From NCBI RefSeq assembly GCF_037038585.1, contig NC_092541.1:2229445-2293444 (forward strand): a stretch of DNA of 64,000 nucleotides. The letters are read 5' to 3'. Below, one piece after another: positions 13,346 to 35,612 of this stretch. This stretch comes from Patagioenas fasciata. Its lineage: Eukaryota > Chordata > Aves > Columbiformes > Columbidae. Made by a program: the position numbers and the translations under genes. Within the stretch, counting starts at the first letter, position 1, and the number at the start of each line of letters is the position of its first letter. The notes under the pieces are model-generated. The model was not told the DNA's origin, did no database searches, and saw only the letters and a list, made by a program, of their open reading frames with translations.

Positions 13346-13948
13346 GGCCCATGTCTGTCCTTGTCCTGCTGTCCCCTCGTGTCTTTCCCAGCACCCTGAC
13401 CCAGGGGACATTCGCTGCCCCCCTGCAGGGTGGGGGGCTCCACACCCCGTGTTTGTTGTCAGTACACCCGTGTCCCCCCCCCCAGCAATGCCGTGTCCCC
13501 TTGTCCCGGCCCAGCCAAGGACATCTGTCCCCCGTGTCCCCCCCAGCCGTTCCAGTCTGGGGCGCAGAGCCAAAGCCGCTCCGTGCCAGCTCTTTAATTC
13601 CTTCGGTTTGGTTCATTTTGGGGAGAAAAAGAGGGTTTGCTCGTCTAGGGCACTAAACCCCCCCAGGTGTTAATAGGGGGGTCTGAGATATTAAGGGGGG
13701 GGGTGGTACGAGGTGTTAATGTGGGTGCTGTTCCCCCCCTTTAGGTGTGGGGAGAAGAATGGAGAATTAAAGGGGGGGGTCCACGGGTGCTGCCCCCCCC
13801 CGTGTGCAAATGCGGGGGGGTCTATGGGTGCTGCCCCCCCGAGAGCAGCCCCTTCCACCCCGGGATTTCGGACGGGGGCTCCCCCCAGCGCCCCCCTCGT
13901 ACGCAGGGCCTGGTGATGGGGGGCAAGCCCCGCCCTCTGGGGGGAGCG

Positions 13949-13981
13949 GCAGCCAATGAGCAGCCATGGATTAGCATAAAT
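13949..13981 (+). promoter_or_regulatory. Candidate STAC2 core promoter
   Basis: A CCAAT box (GCAGCCAATGAG, CCAAT at 13953-13957) is followed 20 bp later by a TATA-like CATAAAT (13975-13981). It lies about 100 bp before the STAC2 ATG. That spacing would put the start site near 14005 and leave a 5'UTR of about 70 nt. Confidence 0.5.
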
Positions 13982-14076
13982 CCCCTTCCCCCCCCAGCGG
14001 GGAGGGCCCGGCGGCAGCTGCAGGTGTCGCTGTCGCCATCGGGTCGTGGCGCTGTCGCGACAGTGGCGGGGGGCGC

Positions 14077-16883
14077 ATGACGGAGCCGCCCGGGGACAAC
14101 GAACCCGCGGGTCCCCCCGAGCCGCCCCCCGGGGCCGGGCACGGCAGCAAGGTACGGGGTGGGGGGGGGCACCGGGGGACCCTGCACCCCGCTCCGGGGC
14201 TCCCTGCACCCCGCTCCGGGGCTGCCAGCCGCTTTGGGGTGTCGCTGTCCCAACCTGGGGGGGTTCATCCCCGGAGCTCCCACTCGGGATCCCCGTGGTG
14301 GTGCAGCTCGGGGGGGGACACACCTGGGGTGTCGCTGTCACCCGGGGGTGTCACCGTCGTCACCCGGGGGTGTCCCCGTCGTCACCCGGGGGTCCCTCCG
14401 GCAGATGCAGCGGCTCAAGCGGTCACTGTCCCTGCGGACGCTACTGCGGAGCAAGAGCGTGGAGACCCTGTTCCCGCGGGGGGGTGCAGGGCCCCGGGAC
14501 CCCCCGTCCCCACCTCCGCGGCCCCACGGCTTCCAGCACTACGTGTTCAAGAAGCACTGTCCGTGCGAGCTGTGCCGCCAGCTCATCGCGGGTGGGTGCT
14601 GGCCATGGGGTGTGGGGGGGCTCCCTGGGATGTGGGGGGGGTGCATCCCCATAACCCTGACCGTGTCCCCCCCCCGCTGCCCGCAGGGAACTCGCGGCAG
14701 GGCCTGCGGTGCAAGGCGTGCAAGGCCGGGGTGCATCTCTGGTGCTCCGAGGGGATCTCGCACCAGCAATGCCCCGGCAAGACGGTACGTGCTGCGGGGG
14801 GGGCACGGCCCGGCAGCCCCCCCGGGACCCCCCGGCGCAACCCGGCCCTGGGGCTGCGCACACGCGTGTGCAAGAGCCCCCGTGCACACGGGGGATCCCC
14901 AGCAGCTCCCCGGCTCTTTCCCCCCGACCCAGGATGCCCAGGGATGCTGGGTGATGCTTTTCCTCAAAACCCCCATTTTTTTCCCCAAAACCCCTGGGTT
15001 TTTTCCTCCAAAACTCCTGGTTTCTTGGGGTTTTTTTCCCCCAAAACCCCTGGATTTTTTTCCCCAAAATCCCCCTGGTTTGTTGGGTTTTTTTTTTTTC
15101 CCAAAACCCCTGGATTTTTCCCCCAAACCCCCTGGTTTGTTGGGGTTTTTTTCCCCCCCAGACCCCTGGACTTTTTCCCCAAAACCCCTGGTTTGTTGTG
15201 TTTTTTCTTTTCCCCAAACCCCCTGGGTATTTTCCCCAACCCCACTGTTTTATCCCCAACCCCCCCTGTTTTACCCCCCCAGGCCACCGCTTTCCACCGC
15301 AATCTCAGCTCGCCACTGCTGCTCCCAGACCAGGGGGGCTCCACGCAGGGTGAGCCCCCCCCAGGTGAGCCCCCAGCCCTGGCTTCCCCCGCCGTGGGTG
15401 CAGGTTGGGGCTGGGGGGCCCCTGACACCCCCTGTCCCCCCCCAGCCCCCGGTGTGAGGGTGGACCCGGTGTACGAGGCGCTGCGGTTCGGCACCTCCCT
15501 GGCACAGGGCAGTGGCCCCACGGAGCTGCCCCCCGGCATCCAGGTACCCCCAGAACCGGGGAGGGGTGGGGGGGACACTGTGGGGTGTGGGGACCCCCCC
15601 GGAGCCCTCCCTCTGCTCTAGGGTGACAAGGTGGCTGCCGGGGAGGACAGCGGGGACACCCCCAGCAACGCGGGGAGCCCGAGTGGCAGCGGTAAGGGGG
15701 TGGCACTGGGGTGGGGGCCTGATTTGGGGGGTCAGGGCTGACTCTGTCCCCCTGTCTGTCTGTCCCAGCAGCTGTCACCCCAGCAGAGAGGGACAGTGTG
15801 GAGGAGAAGAGCCCCGGGCAGCAGGTGGGGGTCTGGGGGGGGCAGGATGGGGGTGAACGTGGGGAGTGGGCACAGGTGATGCCCGGGGGCTGTGGGACAA
15901 AGGGGTGGGGTGTTGGGGGCTGTGGGGCAGAGCGGGGGATGCTGCCATGGGGCTGGGGGCCATGGGGCAGGGATGGGGGCTGGGGGTCCAGTTTGGGGTT
16001 GTGGGGCAGGGCTCGGGCTGTGGGTCTGCTTTGGGGCCGTGGGGCAGGACTGGAGCTGTGGGTCCTGTTTGTGGCCATGGGGCAGGGGCTGTGAGTCCTG
16101 TTTGGGGCTATGGGGCAGGACAGTGGGTCCGGTTTGGGGCTATGGGGCAGGGGCTGTGAGTCCGGTTTGGGGCTATGGGGCAGGACAGTGGGTCCGGTTT
16201 GGGGCTATGGGGCAGGGCTCCTGTGTCCGCAGGCTGCCGGGGGGCCAGCGCGGTGGGACGGGGCCCCCATGTTCTCCTACGTGGCGCTCTACAAATTCGT
16301 GCCCCAGGAGCAGCAGGACCTGGCGCTGCAGTGAGTGGGGACGGGGGGCCAGACCCACATGGGGGTCAGCAGCGTTGGGGGCTCATCCCCACACTCCCCC
16401 ACATCTCCCTCCCCCCCAGGCCCGGGGACAGGGTGACACTGGTGGACGACTCCAACGAGGACTGGTGGAAGGTCAGGGGGGCCGTGGGGGTGCGGGGGGC
16501 AGCGGCGCAGCCAGCGCGGGGGGCTCAGCGCGGTGGTGCCGCAGGGGAAGGTGGGCGACCGGCTCGGCTTCTTCCCGGCCAACTTCGTGCAGCGCGTCCG
16601 GCCCGGCGAGAGCGTCTGGCGGAGCTGCCGCGCCGTGCAGGGTGACAAGGAGAGGGGACACATCAGCCTCAGGGAGAACCAGGTAGGGGGGACCCCGCCG
16701 GTGGTGGCACTTGGCTGCTCTGGGGTGCGCCAAGTTGGGGCTGTTGTTGGGAGCGCTGTGTCCCCACTGTCTGTCTGTCTGTCCTAGATCTGTGTCGGCG
16801 TGGGCAGGACCCAGGGGCTCATCCGGGTGACAAGTGGCAGGAAGAGGGGGCTGGTCCCCGCCGAGGTGCTGACCAAGATCTGA
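14077..16883 (+). CDS. STAC2: STAC2, SH3 and cysteine-rich domain protein 2
   Basis: Eleven coding exons: 14077-14151, 14405-14591, 14687-14784, 15283-15349, 15446-15543, 15622-15691, 15769-15824, 16233-16330, 16420-16471, 16545-16682, 16788-16883 (TGA 16881-16883). They join in phase to 344 residues; human STAC2 is 411, the difference being in the linkers. Residues 26-48 are the basic segment ([14 protein letters not shown]). Residues 66-116 are a C1 zinc finger with ligands H66, C79, C82, C96, C99, H104, C107 and C116. The first SH3 domain starts at about 230 ([13 protein letters not shown], then DDSNEDWWK), and the second runs from about 285 to the C-terminus, ending in VLTKI. Family knowledge: STAC proteins bind L-type calcium channels through the SH3 domains, slow inactivation or aid surface delivery, and STAC3 is essential for skeletal excitation-contraction coupling. 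The downstream neighbour CACNB1 acts on the same channels. Confidence 0.96.
14956..15262. repeat. Degenerate T/C tandem repeat in STAC2 intron 3
   Basis: Repeated TTTTTCCCCAAAACCCCTGG segments with intervening TTTGTTGGG, about ten units of roughly 25-30 bp. It makes up most of the intron between exons 14687-14784 and 15283-15349. Confidence 0.8.
15880..16218. repeat. G-rich minisatellite in STAC2 intron 7
   Basis: About eleven diverged units of 30-34 bp carrying GGTTTGGGGCTATGGGGCAG. The last three units (16100-16215) are almost identical. Confidence 0.85.
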
Positions 16884-17376
16884 GGAGTGGCCCACCTGGT
16901 GTCCCTGTCCCCTTCCCGGTGCCACCACCTCCCCCAGATCACCTCAGGAAGCCCCATCGGGGTGGGACTCGACCCCCAGAGCCTGTCCCCAGTGTCCCCA
17001 TCGCTCGGGGTCCTGCTGGCGTGGGGCAGGGGACACGGGGGTGACACTGCCTGCGGATGGGGCACCCACATGGCTGCTCACAAAGCCTCACATGTGTGCA
17101 GACACGCGTGTGTGTGCACTAGCACGGGTGTGCAAATCCCCATGCACACTCAGCTCACCCAAGCAATAACGCACCCGTGCTCAGGCAGCACCCAGCCCCA
17201 AATCAATTAAATTAATTAATCGCTGCTGCTGCCACTGTGTTGGGGCCACCAGGTTGTGTTTTCCTGAGGGGGTGCGGATGGGCCCCCCCATGCTGTCGGG
17301 GTGTCTGTCCCCTTGTCTCAGTGCTGTCCCCATGGGGTCCCACGTGCCACCCGTCGGGGACACCGGCGCTGTTGTG
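16884..17376 (+). other. STAC2: STAC2 3'UTR and flank
   Basis: Non-coding sequence after the STAC2 stop. A variant poly(A) signal ATTAAA lies at 17206-17211 within an AATTAAATTAATTAAT stretch and is the best candidate end of the transcript. Confidence 0.5.
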
Positions 17377-17757
17377 TGAGTCACCACGGTGTGCCCGGCC
17401 GTGGTGAGTCACCAACGGTGGAGCCACAGCGGGGACAAGGACAGAGCGGGCACGGAGGGGGACACGGGGGTGTCCTGGCACAGGGAGGGGGTGGCAACAC
17501 ATGGGGACATGGTGTGTGGGCACATACAGGACACTGGGGACAAGCGTCCCCTCCAGCCCTGTGCCCAGGTGGTCCCAGCACCTGTGTGATGAGGTGGGAG
17601 GGGGCTCAGTTCTGTTTCCTGTGGGTGGGACCCCCCCCAGCTTATAAAGCCCCCCCACTGGGGAAGGGGGTTTGTTGTCTCTCCCTGGGGAGGCTGTTCC
17701 TCCCACCCCTGTGGCACAGGACGGCCCCCAGTGCGGGGATGGCAGCGGATGGGTTTG
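17377..17757 (+). promoter_or_regulatory. Orphan promoter-like segment with possible tiny first exon
   Basis: Two TGAGTCA (AP-1/MARE-type) motifs lie 28 bp apart (17377-17383 and 17405-17411), the first followed by CCACGG and the second preceded by its complement CCGTGG. A TATA box (TTATAAAGC, TATAAAG at 17643-17649) follows, then an ATG at 17739 whose seven-codon frame runs into a good donor, G|GTAAGG, at 17758. No acceptor or downstream exon could be assigned, so this is only a candidate. Confidence 0.25.
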
Positions 17758-18140
17758 GTAAGGAGCTGCTTGGGGTGCACTGGAGGAGTTGGGGTGTCTG
17801 GAGGGACAGGACCCAGATCTGGGGGGGTTACACTGCCCTTGGCCACCTCCCATCTGGACAGAGCCACTTTCGGGGTGTTGGGGGTCCAGCCAGGCCCTTT
17901 CCTGGGGGGTTTGGGCGGGCTTTGAGCCCGTGTGCCAGGAGTGGCCCCTCCAGTGGAGGATCCCAAAGCTCCGGCTGAAGGTGTTGAGCAGGGATGTGCC
18001 AACCCCAGGAGCTGCTCCCTGGGCCACCAGGAGGGGTTTTGGGGGGACAGGGGAGCACCAGCTCTTCCCTCCCAGTTCCAGAAACCCCTGAGAGCACGAG
18101 CAAAGACAAAATGCGCGGGGGGCGGTCCTGGAGGTGGTGT

Positions 18141-18146
18141 TTTATT
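18141..18146 (-). promoter_or_regulatory. RPL19: RPL19 poly(A) signal
   Basis: TTTATT on the plus strand is AATAAA on the minus strand, 46 bases after the RPL19 stop. A short 3'UTR is normal for ribosomal protein mRNAs. Confidence 0.85.
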
Positions 18147-18191
18147 GACGCTCGTGGGTGTAAAGCACTATGTACACAAGACAGACAGCGT

Positions 18192-20960
<2,769 letters not shown>

Positions 20961-23272
20961 TCCCGCGGGCTCGGAGAGGGCCCGAAGCGCAGGGATGAAA
21001 GAGCTGCGGTGGGGCTACGGGTGGGGAAGGGCAGGAGGGGCGATGAGGTCCACTCGCGACGTGGGGAAAGAGACGCGTTTCCCTCCTCGCCCCCCCCCTA
21101 CGTTGCAGCAGGGTGGTACAGCCCGCGCCGGCGCGGTGGGGAGGGGCCGGGCGGGCTCCGCGCAGGCGCGGTGCGGTGCGGGGGACACGTGGGTGGGGGA
21201 ACTGGGAGCACTGGGACGTTCGGTAGATGCGGAGATTAAGTTCTTAGGACATGGTTTAGTACCAGGGGTACTTAACTGGTCTCCGTGATCTTGAGGGTCT
21301 TCTCCAGCCAGACTGATTCTATAATTTTAAATGGGGTCTCCATATTTCCCGTGTTTGTCTGCAGCCGTTCCCTGTTTCCCAATAAATCACCCCAAAGAGC
21401 AGCCTGGCTGCCCAGACAGAGGTCATGCGGGGAGCTCTGGGATCTCAGATCCTGCTTCATGTCCACGCGTGGACCGAGTTCCACGGCTTCTGCTGAAAAT
21501 AAAGGGAGATATTTGTATATTCCTGTGCAACAAGCTCTTGGTAAGGGCGGTAATGGGGCTGCCACAGACACAAGTGAGGTCTGGATGTATCTGAATGAGG
21601 ACGTTTGGCCAAAAAGGGCCAAAGTAAGGCTTGAAATGGGTCTGGTGGCAACCGGTGGCCTTTGTGTTGGAGAAACAACCCCGAAAAGTGGCGGTTGATG
21701 TATAGATTGGAACTGCCCTAAAAACACCGTGACCGAACCCCCACTTTAAATCCGACTCGTCCACCAAAACCGATGCTTTTTAACCACTCGGGTGTTAACT
21801 AAGCACCCAAATTCGTGATTTTGCAGCGATTCTTTTCCCTCCTCCCTTTGAATGGCTGAAGCTTGGGGGTGAAACCCCAAAGTCCCCCCCATTAAACCCC
21901 CAAGGAGACGCCGGCGGCTCCTTGGGAATCTGGCGGCCGCGGCACAACCAGCATATGGTGCGAGGAGAGGAGCCGCTGGCAACAGATTTCTGGTTCATTT
22001 GGGGAGAAAAACACAGATAAACACAGGCTTTTGCTGTTTCAAAACCCACTCGGCGTCTTCGGAAAACAAACAGCAAAATCCGAAGGATCCCGAGACAACG
22101 GTTGGGTTTGAATGACCGGTCCCATAGTGGCTCTGGGGTGTTTTGCTGCTGGAAATGGATGTTCGGTGAAGTTTTTGGCCCATTGTGTGGGCTGGGGGGG
22201 GGAAAAGGGGGGGGGTGTGTCACTGAGACCTGTGGGAGCGTCACCCGTGTGTCCCCAAGTGTCACCTTGTCCCCTCTGTGCTTCCCTGGGGGGAAGAGAT
22301 TGGTGGGACCCCAAAGCTTTCAGCCCAGGTGGGGATGGTGCAGCTGGTGCAACTCCCCCTAAAAATGCCTAGAGGGACCCTCCAGCCCCCCCTGAGATTT
22401 TTGGGGGACCCACCACCCCCTGGGGTGACATTGGGTGTCTTGTCCCCGCCGTTTGGTGACAGTTAATGACGGTAACGAGGCGGCAGCTGTCCCGGCACAT
22501 TGTCCCGCAGCAGGAAAACGCCGGCTCGGGATGGGGGGGACACGGGGGGGCTGAAGGAATGTTGAAGTTTCCAACAGCCGGCGGGGGCTCCTGCGGTGCC
22601 GTTTGTGTGGGGTGAGCGTGGGGGGCTCAGCCCCTTCCCACCTTGGGATCAGCCCCCGTGGGTTCTCTAGGTGGGGGCAGCAGGGACCGGGGGGTGCGGG
22701 TCAATCTGAGGCTGTGGGGTCCCAGCTGGGGGGGTAAAAGGGGAAATTTGGAGTCCTGGGGGAGCCTCGGGTTCCCCAGCCCGTGGTACATCCCACTGAA
22801 AGCCCTGACATTTGAGGGGGGGGCACGGCTGCCCCTGTGTGTCCCCCCCAGCCACACAACAGCCTGGGAGCCCTGTGCCCCCCCATTTATTTGTTGGCGG
22901 GGGGGGGAGCAACAAGCAAGTCTGCTCCAGGCTAAAGGCTGCGGTGGGTGCGCCCCCCCATTTAGATCCTCACCACCCCCACCATGGGAAGGAGCCACTT
23001 TGGGGGTACCCGATGTGGGAAGCGGGGGGGCTGCATCCCCGCACCCCCATCCCTGCGGTTGGAGCGGCGGGGGCGGCCGCCACCATCCCTCGTGTCCCCC
23101 CCGCCACCATCCATCCCCACTCCTCCTTCCTCCTCCTCCTCCTCCTCCTCTCGCTCCCGTCACCGCGGGGGCCAGGCCTTGGGCTCCATCGTCACCGTCA
23201 TCATCTTGTCCCTCTCTCCGTGTGTGTCTGTGTGTGTGTCCCCCCCCCCGCCCCGAAAACCCGCCGAGCTCC
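20961..23272. other. RPL19-CACNB1 intergenic region and CACNB1 5' flank
   Basis: No coding exon recognised. It holds a short CR1 tail (21236-21332), moderately AT-rich sequence to 22100, then G/C-rich DNA approaching the CACNB1 start. A CpG-rich stretch with CTCCTC repeats (23120-23160) probably belongs to the CACNB1 promoter or 5'UTR. Confidence 0.6.
21236..21332 (+). mobile_element. CR1 LINE, short 3' tail
   Basis: TCCGTGATCTTGAGGGTCTT, then CTCCAGCCAGACTGATTCTAT, matches the diverged end of CR1 elements. Less than 100 bp remain. Confidence 0.75.
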
Positions 23273-33842
<10,570 letters not shown>

Positions 33843-35158
33843 GGCGGGGGGTGCCCCCCCAGTGTTGGTTTTGGGGTGCGGGGAAGCCCCACCGGTTGCC
33901 TTTGTGCCCCACTCCCCACCCCGAGCCCAAATGTGCTGTGGGGAGCCCCAGCTTTGCCCTGGGGGCTCCCCCTGCCCCACTCATCGCTGTGGGGGGGTCA
34001 CCCCCCCGCCACAGCCCCCCCAGCATCTCACGGTGCCTCGGGCCCTCCCTGCCCCACAGGGAGAGCAAGTGACCAAAGGGGACCCTGGCGTGTCCCCGTC
34101 CCCTGGGCACAGGGTGGGGGGGCCGTGTCCCCCCCCCCGGGTGTCCCCGCTTCTCCATGGTGCTGTTTGCCACAGGGGGACCCCTGACCTGGTGGTGGCA
34201 GTGGGGGGGGCCCTGTCAGCTGTCCCCCCCTCCCCAGCCAGTGCCTGCAGCCTGGCACTGCCCCCCCCGCAGGGCTGTGACCCACAGCCCCCCTGTGCCC
34301 CCCAGCAGCTGGGGGGGTGCATGTGTGTGGTGTGGCTTTGGGGTGCCCGCCCCGGGGTGCTGCCTGCTGGGGGGGGGGACAGTTTGCATGTGTTTGCCTC
34401 TGAGGGGCTCTGCCTGAATTTTGGGGTGTGGGGGGCAAATCTGAGCCAGTCTGGGGGGGTCTAACACGTGCTAACAGCTGCCCAGCCTGGCCTGCCATGG
34501 CAGCACCCCAGGGTCCCTCTGCCCTGGGGGAGCCCCCATGCTGCCCCCCCCCTTTCCCTGGGCCCACTGGGGTGCGCCAGCCCCAGCCCCCCCGCCACAT
34601 CTGTCCGCTCTCTGTCCATCCAGCTGTGTCCGTCTGTCTGTGAGTCTGTCTGTCTGTGTGGCCCCCCAGCACCCCGGGGCACTGCCTTGTCCCGCACCCG
34701 CCCCGAGGTGTCCCTTGTCCCCCCTGTCTCTGTGGGGGTGACCACACCAGGGCGACCCCCCCCAGGGGGATGCTGGGGGTCCCTGGGGTTGCTGCCTTAC
34801 CCAGACCACCAGCCTTGCAACCCCACGCCGGGGGGGGCTCAGGGGCACCCAGCTGCTGCCAAGCTGCCTCTGCCCATCGCGTGCCTCAGTTTCCCCCTTT
34901 TTTGGTGGGGGGGGGGTGGAACTCGGTGTCTTGTCCACCAAGTGCTTTGAGACACACCTGCCCCCGCAGCAGCCGGGGTCTGGCCAGTGGGCCCCCCCCA
35001 CCCCGGGCAGAGGAACGTCCCTTATTTATGTCACTCCACGACCTTTATTTAAAAAGACTCGACAAAGTGTATTTTATTTATTTATTCTCATGGGTGTGTG
35101 GGGGGGACTCGCCCCCCTCGCTTGGTTCTTTGTAATAAACATTTCGGTGAGACCTGCG
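33843..35158 (+). other. CACNB1: CACNB1 3'UTR
   Basis: G- and C-rich non-coding sequence ending in an AT-rich block with an AU-rich element (ATTTATTTATT, 35075-35085) and AATAAA at 35134-35139. One GCCTCAGTTTCC copy lies at 34883. Confidence 0.8.
35134..35139 (+). promoter_or_regulatory. CACNB1: CACNB1 poly(A) signal
   Basis: AATAAA in TTTGTAATAAACATTTCGG, the first canonical signal seen after the CACNB1 stop. It is followed by a GT-rich stretch. Confidence 0.8.
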
Positions 35159-35360
35159 CCGCTTGTACCTGGTGGGCTCTGTGGGGGGGACACACGCGTG
35201 GGCGCAGCTCGGCTCTGCAGGGACCCCACGGCGCCTACCCGGGGAGGGGATGGAGCTGGGACCTGCCCGGCTCCTGGGGGGGGGGACGAAGCCCCGGCAC
35301 AGATTTGGGGGGCTCTGCCGCCCCGCTGCGGGGGGAACGGGCACCGGTGGACCCCACGGA

Positions 35361-35589
35361 CCCCGCGCCGCCCGGCACAGCCAGGAAGGTGACGAGGACC
35401 CCCCCGCGCCTGCCCGCTGCCCCCCGCTTTGGAGAAAGCGCCGGGGGCAGCGCTGTCCCTGCCATGGGGGTCCCATGGCAATGGGGAAGGGTCCTATGGG
35501 GTGAGTCGGGGTCACACCAGGACAAGGCCAGAGGTCGGTGCGGGGGGAGGTCAGGGACCCCCCGCTCACCCCCCAGGCCCGGTGGGGAC
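35361..35589 (-). repeat. Inverted repeat copy B, 3'UTR of the Dickkopf-like gene
   Basis: Reverse complement of 25511-25739 at about 93% identity. It begins 24 bases past the Dickkopf-like stop and ends about 200 bp from the CACNB1 poly(A) signal. Confidence 0.9.
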
Positions 35590-35612
35590 GCGCTATTTAC
35601 AGGGAATAAATA

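Larger units (their letters stand above)
11641..13948. other. FBXL20-STAC2 intergenic region
   Basis: No gene recognised. It contains a second AATAAA (11675-11680), a nested tandem duplication with an AT microsatellite (12888-13345), and G- and C-rich sequence leading to the STAC2 promoter. Open frames here are short and show no familiar domain. Confidence 0.7.

Noticed and set aside
14077-15621. A single uninterrupted 514-codon frame from the STAC2 ATG
   Set aside because: It reads through several STAC2 introns and a repeat. The spliced model restores the conserved C1 and SH3 domains, so the long frame is accidental.
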